Shown: positions 17,106 to 25,641 of the stretch, one piece after another | Layout of the letters: each line of letters opens with the position of its first letter | How positions within the stretch are numbered: the stretch's first letter is position 1 | NCBI GenBank assembly: GCA_015231595.1 | Contig: JADGBH010000001.1 | Location: 142,900-176,123 of the forward strand | Origin: Desulfobacterales bacterium | GTDB lineage: Bacteria > Desulfobacterota > Desulfobacteria > Desulfobacterales > JADGBH01 | DNA length: 33,224 nt | Direction: 5' to 3' | Translations under genes and position numbers: made by a program | Notes under the pieces: generated by a model | What the model saw: only the letters and a program-made list of their open reading frames with translations | What the model was told of the DNA's origin: nothing | Databases searched by the model: none

Positions 17106-17136
17106 TAGGCGAGTGGTGTTATTTAGTTCTCGCCTA
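17106..17136. terminator. Hairpin with TAGGCGAG arms
   Basis: TAGGCGAG (17106-17113) pairs with CTCGCCTA (17129-17136) around a 15-base loop, 62 bp after the YheU-family stop. The arms equal the outer 8 bases of the hairpin at 4825-4856. It lies between convergent genes. Confidence 0.5.
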
Positions 17137-17165
17137 ATAAAAAAACACTAATTTAAATAAACTTA

Positions 17166-17205
17166 AAGCTATTTTATTTTTATTGTCTAAAAATAAAAAT
17201 AGCTT
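17166..17205. terminator. AT-rich hairpin, likely end of the phosphate operon
   Basis: AAGCTATTTTATTTTTA pairs with TAAAAATAAAAATAGCTT with one bulge. On the minus strand it lies about 22 bp after the DUF47 stop. It is symmetric enough to act on both strands. Confidence 0.5.
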
Positions 17206-17226
17206 GTCATTTTTAAAGACTATTTT

Positions 17227-17895
17227 TTATCTTGCCAGCATAGCGCGAATCATATCAGCCGCATTTTCAGCGTGATCCGCAATACTGTCCATGGTTGTAA
17301 CTACCAAAATAAGATGAAAGATTCCAATAGGGTCTATTTTTAAAGTAAATATTTTTTGTTTAAGCCTATATTCTATTTTGTCAGCTTCCCGTTCAAGTTC
17401 TCTTATAGATCGGATTATGTCTTTAACAACTTGGCGCTGTTGTTCACCATAATTATAGAAATATTTTCTTGCTTCATCCAACATTATATCTAATTTTTCT
17501 ATTGGTTTAATTACAGCTTCAGTTAAAGCTAAAAATTCTTCTAATAATTCGTCTGGAAGACCTGGATCAGTTCTAAATGAAATCCATTCAAGAGCTTCTT
17601 TAACTGAATCAAGCACATTATCCTGTTCCCGCAAATATCTAAACAAATGTACTTTATCTACAGGTAAAATAGCACCTTTTGGAAGATGAGACCTTATTTT
17701 ACGTTTTATTTTATCGGCTTCATCTTCAAGCTTGACGATTTCAAGCCTAAATTCTTCAAACATGTTACATTCTTTTGAAACGTAGCATTCAATAGCTTTT
17801 TTGAATGACCAGGCACTTTCTTTAACTTTTTCCGCATGTTCCTTCAGTCCTTCAAATGGAGAATTCATAAACATAGATAAAAATGGTATACGCAT
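17227..17895 (-). CDS. DUF47 / PhoU-like phosphate transport regulator
   Basis: A 222-residue all-helical cytoplasmic protein of the DUF47 (TIGR00153) family, a PhoU relative that usually accompanies PiT transporters and is thought to control them. Visible features: SPFEGLKEHAEKVKESA, KLEDEADKIKRKIRSHLP (51-68), LREQDNVLDSVKEALEW and ELEREADKIEYRLKQKIF, with HAENAADMIRAML at the C-terminus. The E-x-x-A-D repeats are the metal/helix pattern of PhoU proteins. AGGAGG precedes the ATG. It starts 11 bp after the transporter stop, so the pair is co-transcribed. Confidence 0.9.
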   Translation of the reverse strand: MRIPFLSMFMNSPFEGLKEHAEKVKESAWSFKKAIECYVSKECNMFEEFRLEIVKLEDEADKIKRKIRSHLPKGAILPVDKVHLFRYLREQDNVLDSVKEALEWISFRTDPGLPDELLEEFLALTEAVIKPIEKLDIMLDEARKYFYNYGEQQRQVVKDIIRSIRELEREADKIEYRLKQKIFTLKIDPIGIFHLILVVTTMDSIADHAENAADMIRAMLAR

Positions 17896-17906
17896 TAATT
17901 TGCCTC

Positions 17907-19136
17907 CTATAAAAATAGCGTAAGTATTTTGAAGATAACCATACTGGTAATTGCAGCCATAGGAACTGTTAAAATCCAGTATAGTATAATTTTATAGACA
18001 ATTGTAAAATTTACAGCTTCCATACCGCTCGCGAGTCCAACTCCGATTACACCGCCAACTGCTGCATGAGTCGTAGATACAGGCAGTCCTAATTTTGATG
18101 CCACAAGGACTGTCGTTGCTCCTGCGAAATCAACGGCAAATCCTCGTGTATTGCTTAAAGTAGTAATTTTATGTCCAAGAGTATCCATAACCCTCGCTCC
18201 CCACATAGAAATTCCGCAAGCAATCCCTACACCTCCAAATAAAAGTAAAAATAAAGGCACAGGGACTTTAGGAGCGATAGCTCCTGTTTTAGCAATAAAA
18301 TAAATTACAGCAAGGGGGCCAATAGCGTTAGCGACATCGTTTGCGCCTTGAGCAAGGGCAACATAGCAAGAGGTTCCTATTTGTATTTTTCTAAAAATTT
18401 CTTCTACGCCGTTTTCTCCAGTTTTATTTTTTATAAAACGAATTACTAATTTTTTCCCAAGTATTCCAAATAAAACCGCCACTAAAAAGGCAATCAAAAT
18501 TGACATTGGTCCTGATATAGACATTGTACCGCCAATAGGCGTTTTATAAACAAATGAAAGAACTACAAGAAAAACAGTGATTCCTATAAAAAAAGGGGAT
18601 AATATTACAGCTCTTTCAAAGGAATCTCTTTTTGATAAAATAAGAAAAAATATTGCTTTTATCATAATGAATGCAATTATGAAACTAAAAATAGGAGAAA
18701 TTATCCAACTTAGAACTATTGCTCCTAATTTAGGCCAATTAACAGCTGAAAATCCTCCAGCCATAATGCCGAAGCCTATCATTGCTCCTACAATAGAATG
18801 CGTAGTTGAAACAGGAAAAGATTTCCACGTGGCGAACGTTATCCATAAAGAAGCTGCTAAAAGAGCGGACAGTGCACCAATCAAAGCCAAATGAGGATCG
18901 GATGCAAGTTCTGTAGATACAATTCCTTTACGTATAGTATCAGTAACATGGGAACCTAAAAAAGTAGCTCCAACAATATTAAGAATACCAGCAATTAAGA
19001 CAGCCTGCCTAAAAGTTATAGCTTTTGCTCCTACAGCCGAAGCCATAGAATTAGCTACATCATTGGCTCCAATGTTCCAAGCCATATAGAACCCTAAAAT
19101 ATAACCCGCTATTAATATATATAATTCTATTCCCAT
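17907..19136 (-). CDS. pit: PiT-family inorganic phosphate transporter
   Basis: A 409-residue inner-membrane permease with about ten hydrophobic segments. Both halves carry the PiT signature: NIGANDVANSMASAVGA (21-37) and ALAQGANDVANAIGPLAV in the second half. Each half also has FPVSTTHSIVGA or LPVSTTHAAVGG. These repeats define cation-coupled phosphate (or phosphate/sulfate-family) permeases. Only two gene products lie close by, the downstream DUF47 partner and the upstream PhoR-like kinase, supporting phosphate as substrate. A GAGAG lies ahead of the ATG. Confidence 0.92.
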   Translation of the reverse strand: MGIELYILIAGYILGFYMAWNIGANDVANSMASAVGAKAITFRQAVLIAGILNIVGATFLGSHVTDTIRKGIVSTELASDPHLALIGALSALLAASLWITFATWKSFPVSTTHSIVGAMIGFGIMAGGFSAVNWPKLGAIVLSWIISPIFSFIIAFIMIKAIFFLILSKRDSFERAVILSPFFIGITVFLVVLSFVYKTPIGGTMSISGPMSILIAFLVAVLFGILGKKLVIRFIKNKTGENGVEEIFRKIQIGTSCYVALAQGANDVANAIGPLAVIYFIAKTGAIAPKVPVPLFLLLFGGVGIACGISMWGARVMDTLGHKITTLSNTRGFAVDFAGATTVLVASKLGLPVSTTHAAVGGVIGVGLASGMEAVNFTIVYKIILYWILTVPMAAITSMVIFKILTLFL

Positions 19137-19178
19137 TATTGCTCTCTTAAATATTTCTTTTATTTTAAGTTTAGTTAT

Positions 19179-20966
19179 TTACGTATTTTCACTATTTAAT
19201 TTAGGAATATGAATAGTAAAAAGACTTCCCTTGCCAACATTACTTTCTACAGAAATATATCCGCCATGTGCATTTATAATATGCTTTACTATTGCGAGAC
19301 CTAAACCAGCTCCTCCTCTTTCTCTGCTTCGTGATTTATCTATCCGATAAAATCTTTCAAATATGCGTGGAATATGCTCTTGCTCTATTCCTATACCTTG
19401 ATCTTTCAAATTAATTAAAATTTCTGAATCATGTTTGTATATTGAAACATCAACATAACCTCCTTGTTTACTATATTTTATAGCGTTATCAAATAAATTC
19501 AAAATAGCTCTACAAAGCAGTTTAGGATTAATTTTAGCACTAAGTTCATTGTCGGGGTTAAATTCAATTTTTATATCTTTTCCGTCTGCTTTTTCTTTGG
19601 ATTTATTAATAGCTTCAATGATGACTTCATTCAAGCTGTACTCCTTAAGTTCAATTATATTTTTTTCAGTTTCATCTTCAATTTTTGAAAGACTAACGAG
19701 AACTTCAACAATTTCAATTAACCTATCAAACTGTCTTGATATAATATTAAAAAATTTTTGAGTTTCTTGAGGGTCATCAGATGGGTTATCTTGAATAGTT
19801 TCAATAAAGCCTTTAATAGCAGTTACAGGGGTTTTTATTTCGTGTAAAATATTTAATGTAAAATCGCGTCTAATATTTTCGAGATAAACAAGCCTTGTAA
19901 TATCATAAAGAAAAAAAACTGTCCCAATCCTTATATCTTTATCATCGTTTAGGGGAGCGCTATATGCTTTAAGTATAACTTCATCTTTTATTTGAACAGT
20001 GATAACTTCGCTTAGAGGAATAACTGAAATAAACGCTTTTTTTACAAAACGCTCCATCTCAGAACTTCTTATCGCTTCTACTAAGATGCGGCCTTTTAAG
20101 TTATTATCTTTTATTTGCAACATTTTTAAAGCAGAATTATTAAAGCTTATAATTTTTTCATGCATATCAATAGCTATAACTGCTTCAACAAGCGTTGATA
20201 AAATTGTTTGCAGCTCATTTCTCTGAGATTTTACTGTTTTTATTTTATCATTTAAGTTAGATGCCATTAAATTCATAGAATCAGCTAAACTAACTACTTC
20301 GTAGGCGCCTTGCACAAAAATGTTATAATCTAAATTACCTTTTGCAAAATTATCAGATCCTTTTTGTATTTCTTCTATTGGCAAACTTATACGCCTCGCT
20401 ATTATCCATCCGATAATAGCAGCAAAAAAAACAGCTATTAGACCAATAAATATGATTCTTGACTGTATTAAACTAAGCCTTTCATAAATTGCTGACACTG
20501 GTATTGACACTCGAAGAGCACCTAAAATTTTTTTATCTTCTCCGAATATAGGTTTAGCTACATACATCATAGTGAGCTTAAGAGTAGGACTGTATCGTGT
20601 TGAAACACCAATATCTCCCTTTAAAGCCTTTTTTATTTCATATCGAGTTGAATGATCTTCCATATTATCTGGATTTTCATCCGAATCTCCTATTACTTTT
20701 CCTAAAGGAAGTATGACAGTAATTCTTGTTGAAGACGCTTTTCCTATTTGCTTGCATTTATCATCAAGGATTTTTCCATCAAAAAGAATAGGTTTAAATT
20801 GATAAAGTAAAATTTCGGATCTTGCTTGAAGATCTTTAACAGTATTATCCAAAAAAAATTTTTTCATGACTATTGAAAAATAAAAGCCTACAGAAATTAA
20901 GCATAACGCTGAAATAAAAATATATGTAGGATATAAATTCCAAAAAAGTCGTTTTTGTTTTGCCAT
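19179..20966 (-). CDS. PhoR-like membrane sensor histidine kinase
   Basis: A 595-residue kinase with a transmembrane segment at 12-34, an extracytoplasmic sensor (35-168), a second segment (170-190), HAMP (190-243), PAS (250-360), HisKA with LHEIKTP (His375) and HATPase (N-box LNLFDNAIKYS, DQGIGI, IFERFYR, GGAGLGL). The layout matches the PhoR/ResE group. No response regulator gene is adjacent, so its partner (PhoB-like) must be elsewhere. It sits 12 bp after the DHH gene and 42 bp before the PiT gene, and therefore probably reports phosphate or envelope state. The substrate sensed is an inference from context. Its start has only a weak ribosome binding site, which suits translational coupling. 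Confidence 0.9.
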   Translation of the reverse strand: MAKQKRLFWNLYPTYIFISALCLISVGFYFSIVMKKFFLDNTVKDLQARSEILLYQFKPILFDGKILDDKCKQIGKASSTRITVILPLGKVIGDSDENPDNMEDHSTRYEIKKALKGDIGVSTRYSPTLKLTMMYVAKPIFGEDKKILGALRVSIPVSAIYERLSLIQSRIIFIGLIAVFFAAIIGWIIARRISLPIEEIQKGSDNFAKGNLDYNIFVQGAYEVVSLADSMNLMASNLNDKIKTVKSQRNELQTILSTLVEAVIAIDMHEKIISFNNSALKMLQIKDNNLKGRILVEAIRSSEMERFVKKAFISVIPLSEVITVQIKDEVILKAYSAPLNDDKDIRIGTVFFLYDITRLVYLENIRRDFTLNILHEIKTPVTAIKGFIETIQDNPSDDPQETQKFFNIISRQFDRLIEIVEVLVSLSKIEDETEKNIIELKEYSLNEVIIEAINKSKEKADGKDIKIEFNPDNELSAKINPKLLCRAILNLFDNAIKYSKQGGYVDVSIYKHDSEILINLKDQGIGIEQEHIPRIFERFYRIDKSRSRERGGAGLGLAIVKHIINAHGGYISVESNVGKGSLFTIHIPKLNSENT

Positions 20967-20978
20967 AAACTTTAATAT

Positions 20979-21869
20979 TTAGCTGTTATTTTTTACAAGT
21001 ATCTCTATAATTTTAGGGATATACTCATCTTTTTTATTTATATGAAATCTGCAGGCACCAACAGAGCGATGCCCTCCCCCTTCAAATTTTGCGAGCATTT
21101 CGCCTATATTTACATTACACTTTCGGTTAAAAATACTCTCGCCTACACTCACTATAACTTTGTCCTTGTCATTATCATCATATCTTATTTTTACATTAAC
21201 GATAGATTCTGGGAAAAGAGAATATATAAGGAATCTATTTCCAGATGGAGGCATCTCAAATTCAGTAAAGTCTGTTATAGAAACTTCACCAATTATTTTT
21301 GTATGCGCGAGTAGAAAATCCTTATATTTTTTATTTTGATTAATAAACTCTTCACATTGTTTTTTTACATCTGAATCCTTCATTATTGTATATATTTCAT
21401 TTGTTCTGAGTAAATTAACAACTTTATTCCAATACCATTCATCATTTTTATCTCTGCCTGAAATAGTCATAGAAAGTAAAATATAAGGATCATTTTCAGG
21501 GTTAAGAACTTCTTCATAACTCAAAGCTGCTGAGTCAATTTTATCAGTATGTTTAACTAGCTCACTGTAATCTTTTTTAAAAATATTTTTATAATATTTG
21601 AAAATGATTGAAGCTGCGGAAGGAAGTAGTTCAAATGCTCCTTCAAAAGGAGTGTCTATTTTATTACTGCAATGATGATCAAACCATAGACTACAATTTT
21701 TGTGATATGGAAGATTCGCCAAGATATCTCCTTTTTTTATTTGGACTAATCCTTTTTGTAAATCACTTGGTTCTGTCCATTTTATAGGCTCATTGATATC
21801 TTCGATGGCTTCTAAAAGAAATACAGCACATACAATTCCGTCAAAGTCAGGTCGTGTCACTATTCTCAT
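20979..21869 (-). CDS. DHH/DHHA1 family phosphoesterase (NrnB / nano-RNase-like)
   Basis: A 296-residue phosphoesterase. RPDFDGIVCA (6-15, Asp8/Asp10), WFDHH (62-66), DKIDSA and the C-terminal DHHA1 signature GGGHRSVGACRF are all present, so the metal site looks intact. The family includes nano-RNases, pGpG/cyclic nucleotide phosphodiesterases and exopolyphosphatase-like proteins, and sequence alone does not decide. Location helps: it starts 15 bp after an EAL gene, whose product pGpG could be its substrate, and precedes PhoR-PiT genes, which would equally suit polyphosphate hydrolysis. GGAG precedes the ATG. Confidence 0.82.
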   Translation of the reverse strand: MRIVTRPDFDGIVCAVFLLEAIEDINEPIKWTEPSDLQKGLVQIKKGDILANLPYHKNCSLWFDHHCSNKIDTPFEGAFELLPSAASIIFKYYKNIFKKDYSELVKHTDKIDSAALSYEEVLNPENDPYILLSMTISGRDKNDEWYWNKVVNLLRTNEIYTIMKDSDVKKQCEEFINQNKKYKDFLLAHTKIIGEVSITDFTEFEMPPSGNRFLIYSLFPESIVNVKIRYDDNDKDKVIVSVGESIFNRKCNVNIGEMLAKFEGGGHRSVGACRFHINKKDEYIPKIIEILVKNNS

Positions 21870-21884
21870 AAATTTACTCCGCAG

Positions 21885-23186
21885 TTAATTAAAATTTCTA
21901 TTAATATCAGAAAAAGTATCTGATGGTCTGGCAAATAGAAAGCCTTGACCATAGGGAACTTCTAATTTTTTAAGTATCTCATACTCTGCCGCTGTTTCTA
22001 TTCCTTCAACAATAATTTCCGATTCAATCTTCTTTGCAAGAGTTACCATTGCCTTAATAATTTCCTGTTTTACATAGCTTTTATCAATCCCCCTTACAAA
22101 GGATATATCTACTTTCAAATAGCCAGGATTCAACTCCATTATTCTTTCTAAATCCGAATATCCTGTACCTATATCATCTCCAGCATGAACTATTCCGATA
22201 TCAGTATAGTCTTTTAATGAATCCCTAAAAAGATCATAATTTTCTATTGCAAGCTTTTCACTTATTTCAAACACAACATTTTCTGGTTTTATATCGAGGT
22301 CTTGTAGAAGATTTTTAAGGTATATGCCTCTAAATTGAGGGTCATGAATAGTTGTACTTAAAGTATTAACAAATATTTTTTTGTCTATTTTAAGATTTTT
22401 TATCTTTTTTAATGCTTCTTTTCTGCAAAGTCCGTCCAGTTCAAATGAAAGTCCGCATTCTGAAGCCATAATGAAAAGCCTTAAAGGATTAAAAAATTCT
22501 GTCTCTTTTGGACCTCTTGATAGGGCTTCATATCCAAAAATTTCTAAATTTCTTAAATCTACTATTGGCTGAAAAATAGTTGTAATATTTTTTTCAATGA
22601 TAATCTTTTGAAGATTATATTTACTCATATAATTTCTCTTTATATCTCGAAATTCACCCATTTTCTTTGCATTTGATACGAGCTTCATTATTGTTCGCAT
22701 GTGATTAACCATTGGATTATAAATTTCAACTCCAAAACCAATAGTTGGGCGGCAGTATTCCTTCATATAAGGGTAGAGCAAATTAAAAACTTCTTCATCA
22801 AGCCCTATTCTTACCCTATCTGAAATTTCATCTAAATGGAGTAAAAGCTGAGTTTTATCTTCCCTTGGAGCGGATAAAAAAAGTAAAAAACTGTCAGGAT
22901 CATATAAATCTACAACTAGTACATCTTCGTTTCTAAATTCTTTTATTTTAATTGCTTTAAGCTTATCTGTTATTAAAGCTAAAAGATTATTATATGAATT
23001 GCTTCCGTAATGATATTCAATTTTTCTTAAACTTGATACTTGAATGGTTATGCAAGCCAAATATTTTAATTCAACAAATATATTTTCTATATTTTTATAC
23101 TCTTTGATAATAGTTGGAAGATTTAAGTTCTTATTAAAATAAAAATCTTCATGAATTTCTTTTAGAACTAAATCGTTAAATTCCAT
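21885..23186 (-). CDS. c-di-GMP phosphodiesterase, degenerate GGDEF plus EAL
   Basis: 433 residues. The N-terminal 180 residues look like a GGDEF-fold domain without the GGDEF motif, probably regulatory. The EAL domain (200-425) keeps the catalytic set: YEAL (Glu220), FVN (Asn273), FEISEK (Glu306), GDD (Asp336/337), LKVD (Lys357), VEGIE (Glu393) and GQGF (Gln413). It should hydrolyse c-di-GMP to pGpG. No membrane segment is seen, so it is cytoplasmic. AAGGAG precedes the ATG. It follows the barrel gene by 24 bp and precedes the DHH gene by 15 bp, which suggests a single operon. Confidence 0.9.
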   Translation of the reverse strand: MEFNDLVLKEIHEDFYFNKNLNLPTIIKEYKNIENIFVELKYLACITIQVSSLRKIEYHYGSNSYNNLLALITDKLKAIKIKEFRNEDVLVVDLYDPDSFLLFLSAPREDKTQLLLHLDEISDRVRIGLDEEVFNLLYPYMKEYCRPTIGFGVEIYNPMVNHMRTIMKLVSNAKKMGEFRDIKRNYMSKYNLQKIIIEKNITTIFQPIVDLRNLEIFGYEALSRGPKETEFFNPLRLFIMASECGLSFELDGLCRKEALKKIKNLKIDKKIFVNTLSTTIHDPQFRGIYLKNLLQDLDIKPENVVFEISEKLAIENYDLFRDSLKDYTDIGIVHAGDDIGTGYSDLERIMELNPGYLKVDISFVRGIDKSYVKQEIIKAMVTLAKKIESEIIVEGIETAAEYEILKKLEVPYGQGFLFARPSDTFSDINRNFN

Positions 23187-23210
23187 ATTTTACTCCTTAC
23201 GGGTATTCGC

Positions 23211-23807
23211 TTAAAAATAGAAGTTTGTGCTGACAAAAAAGCATAAATAACTAAGCTCTCTAATATTTCCAAAACACTTTACATAGTCAATTTCTGCTCC
23301 GATAGACAGTTTTTCAAAAAGATAATAATCTGTCCCAAGTCCTCCTTTTACGCTAGGGCCGTATCCCGATGCAATTGAGTAAAATAAATATTCTCCTTTG
23401 TCAATCTCATGGGATGCTTTTGTAATACCAATGCCTCCTATAACATAAGGCCAAAAATTAGTGAAGGTATTAATTGAATATTTTAAGGAGCTATAAAGGG
23501 AAAATATATCTAACTTAACTTCTTCATCGGATAGTAAGCCTTTATATTGCCATTTAAAATCAGGTATGTAATCAAAACTAAATTCCCAAGCTATAGATTT
23601 TTCGAATCTATAGCCCATTTTAAAATCAAATCCGAATGCATTATCAAAATTAATTTTTCTATCAGGTATGTAAATATCATCATAATTAAAGGTTTCATAG
23701 GCATAGATTAATCCGCCTCCTATATAATGACCACTACGGACGAATTCGCTGCCTAAGGAAATACAAGGTAATAAAACTACAAATATAGCAAAGATAATTT
23801 TTTTCAT
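23211..23807 (-). CDS. Outer-membrane beta-barrel protein
   Basis: 198 residues. A signal peptide covers about residues 1-19 (MKKIIFAIFVVLLPCISLGS). The mature part alternates aromatic and small residues in strands (GGGLIYAYETFNY, GFDFKMGYRF, WEFSFDYIPDF, SLKYSINTF, YVIGGIGITKA, VKGGLGTDYYLF, LSIGAEIDYVK) and ends in YF with a terminal aromatic, as in OmpA-like or OmpW-like small barrels. The specific function is unknown. It is the first gene of the minus-strand run toward the PiT genes and has AAGGAG before the ATG. Confidence 0.85.
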   Translation of the reverse strand: MKKIIFAIFVVLLPCISLGSEFVRSGHYIGGGLIYAYETFNYDDIYIPDRKINFDNAFGFDFKMGYRFEKSIAWEFSFDYIPDFKWQYKGLLSDEEVKLDIFSLYSSLKYSINTFTNFWPYVIGGIGITKASHEIDKGEYLFYSIASGYGPSVKGGLGTDYYLFEKLSIGAEIDYVKCFGNIRELSYLCFFVSTNFYF

Positions 23808-23994
23808 GGGTTATCTCCTTAAATAGTTTGATAAAAAATTAAACTATTAACTATTGAATTTATGTTCTTGTTTTTTTTAAAATAAGATTTTATTATTTTT
23901 GCTAAAATAATCTATATAATTCTTTGTCGTCAATCATTTTATTTGTTTAATTATAAAGAATCTCTATAAAACTTAAAAGGGTGGTATTATACCT

Positions 23995-24861
23995 ATGAAA
24001 AAATTTTTTTCAATAGTTGGGTGTGGAAGAGTAGGAAATGCCCTTGCTATTCAACTTAGCAAGGCAGGATATAAATGCTCTGGAATATCAAGTAAAAGCA
24101 TTGAATCAGCAAAAAAAACAGCCATTTCCATTAAAGCAAAAAAATATACTATTCATCCATGGGAAGTTACTGATGGAGCTGATTTCATTTTTATAACAAC
24201 GCCTGATTCTACAATAGCTGAAGTTTGTGATAATATATCATCACACAAAGGATTTAGTGAACGAAATATAATCTTTCATTGCAGTGGGTCATTACCTTCT
24301 ACTATTTTAAATTCAGCAAAAAAGTTTAATGCAAAAATAGGATCACTCCATCCGTTGCAAAGCTTTGCATCAATTGATCCTAATATAAATCCTTTTAAAG
24401 GAATAATATGTGCCATAGAAGGAGATGATATCGCTGTAAATACTGGCAAACATATTATTAAAGACCTTGAATCTTTATGTTATGTTATAGAGACTCAAGG
24501 AAAAACTTTATACCACGCATCAGCGGTAGTAGCTTCAAATTATCTTGTAAGCCTTATGGATATGGCTTTAAAGCTTATGGAAAAGGCGGGGCTTAAAAAG
24601 GACGAAGCATTTAATGTTTTAAAACCCCTTATACTTGGAACCCTGAATAATATAGAAAAAAATGGAACAATAAAAGCTCTTACAGGTCCTATCGCTAGAG
24701 GAGATATTAACATAGTTATTAAACATATAAATGATATTAATTCCTTTGTTCCTGAACTAAGCTTTTTTTATAAAGTTCTTGGACTTTATACAGTTGATTT
24801 GGCAAAAAATAATATGATATCCGATGAAATCGCAAAAAAGTTTAAAGAACTTTTATTATAG
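23995..24861 (+). CDS. DUF2520 Rossmann-fold dehydrogenase-like protein
   Basis: 288 residues. The N-terminal nucleotide-binding motif GCGRVGNAL (9-17) starts a Rossmann fold, followed by DFIFITTPDS and HCSGSLPS. The C-terminal helical half (GKTLYHASAVVASNYLVSLMDMALKLMEKAG) is the DUF2520 domain, resembling dimerising C-termini of 6PGDH/ketopantoate-reductase-like enzymes. The family often sits near pantothenate genes, but none is here. NAD(P)-linked reduction is inferred; the substrate is unknown. A GGGTGG lies about 11 bp before the ATG. Confidence 0.82.
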   Translation: MKKFFSIVGCGRVGNALAIQLSKAGYKCSGISSKSIESAKKTAISIKAKKYTIHPWEVTDGADFIFITTPDSTIAEVCDNISSHKGFSERNIIFHCSGSLPSTILNSAKKFNAKIGSLHPLQSFASIDPNINPFKGIICAIEGDDIAVNTGKHIIKDLESLCYVIETQGKTLYHASAVVASNYLVSLMDMALKLMEKAGLKKDEAFNVLKPLILGTLNNIEKNGTIKALTGPIARGDINIVIKHINDINSFVPELSFFYKVLGLYTVDLAKNNMISDEIAKKFKELLL

Positions 24862-24925
24862 ATAATATTATCAATAACAAAAGAATAGAACTGATACATC
24901 TAATACTTTTAGCCTTAGACAAAGA

Positions 24926-24950
24926 TTGATATTATTGACAATAATATCAA
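24926..24950. terminator. 25-bp perfect palindrome between convergent genes
   Basis: TTGATATTATTG and CAATAATATCAA are exact inverted repeats around one base. A second 12-bp palindrome, GATAATATTATC, lies just upstream at about 24861-24872. They lie between the 3' ends of the DUF2520 and cooT genes and may form a two-way transcription end, though no U-run is seen. Confidence 0.5.
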
Positions 24951-24967
24951 TAAAACCTCCATGTATA

Positions 24968-25162
24968 TCAGATATTCTGTTTAATAAAAACATTATGATC
25001 AACAAGGGACACAGAATGGATATGTCCTTTAATTATTTTTTGATCTCCGAATATGTTAATTATCCTAATATGCCCTTCTTTATCTGGTTCAATTATATCG
25101 ACTGATTCCATAATTAATTCTTTCTCATTTTCTTTGAGGAAATAAGCGTTTGCTTCGCACAT
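24968..25162 (-). CDS. cooT: CooT family nickel-binding protein
   Basis: 64 residues. The start MCEANAYFL (Cys2), then LIMESVDIIEP, IINIFGDQ and ISHVSLVDH-like GHIHSVSLVDHNV match the CooT family. CooT is a small dimeric protein that binds nickel through the N-terminal Cys and is linked to CO dehydrogenase maturation (established for CooT). No CO dehydrogenase gene is visible here. GGAGG lies 10 bp before the ATG. It follows the DUF3842 gene by 15 bp, a pairing seen in CODH-bearing anaerobes (recalled, not checked). Confidence 0.85.
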   Translation of the reverse strand: MCEANAYFLKENEKELIMESVDIIEPDKEGHIRIINIFGDQKIIKGHIHSVSLVDHNVFIKQNI

Positions 25163-25177
25163 AAAACAATACCTCCA

Positions 25178-25603
25178 TTATTTTTTGTCTGATAGTATAT
25201 TTTCAATATGTAAATTTATTATTTCATCAATTAAGTGTGGCAACGGCATATTAGATACACCCAATATCGTTACATTTTCTTGGGTCAATGGTATGAGTAT
25301 TTTTCTTGCTGGACTATTTGCTATTGCTTCGGCAATGTTAGGAGTCACTTCGCCCATCATGGAATTAGCTATAATTATGCCTATTGGCCCAATAATTAAA
25401 TCAGCGTTTGAACTTGTTCTTATGATAGCATTTTCTCCAGATGCTCCCTTATTTGCTCCAGACTTTAACATTTGAGCTGTTGCTATTGCATTTGTCCCAA
25501 GGGCAATTATTTCAACAGATTCCCCCAAATATTCTTTAAGCCTTTTTATTGCCGTACCTCCAATACCTCCGCCTTGACCATCTATAATACAAATTTTTTT
25601 CAT
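25178..25603 (-). CDS. DUF3842 family protein
   Basis: 141 residues. IIDGQGGGIGG (6-16) is a glycine-rich loop, then LGTNAIATAQMLKSGA (56-71), DLIIGPIGIIIANSMMGEVTP (89-109) and LIPLTQENVTILGV (128 on). The family is of unknown function. The Gly-rich start resembles nucleotide-binding loops, but no biochemical role is known to me. It sits between YacP and CooT genes on the same strand, so it belongs to that operon. Confidence 0.8.
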   Translation of the reverse strand: MKKICIIDGQGGGIGGTAIKRLKEYLGESVEIIALGTNAIATAQMLKSGANKGASGENAIIRTSSNADLIIGPIGIIIANSMMGEVTPNIAEAIANSPARKILIPLTQENVTILGVSNMPLPHLIDEIINLHIENILSDKK

Positions 25604-25641
25604 AATTTATCCATTTTAATTTTAAACTGGAAACAAAAGTT

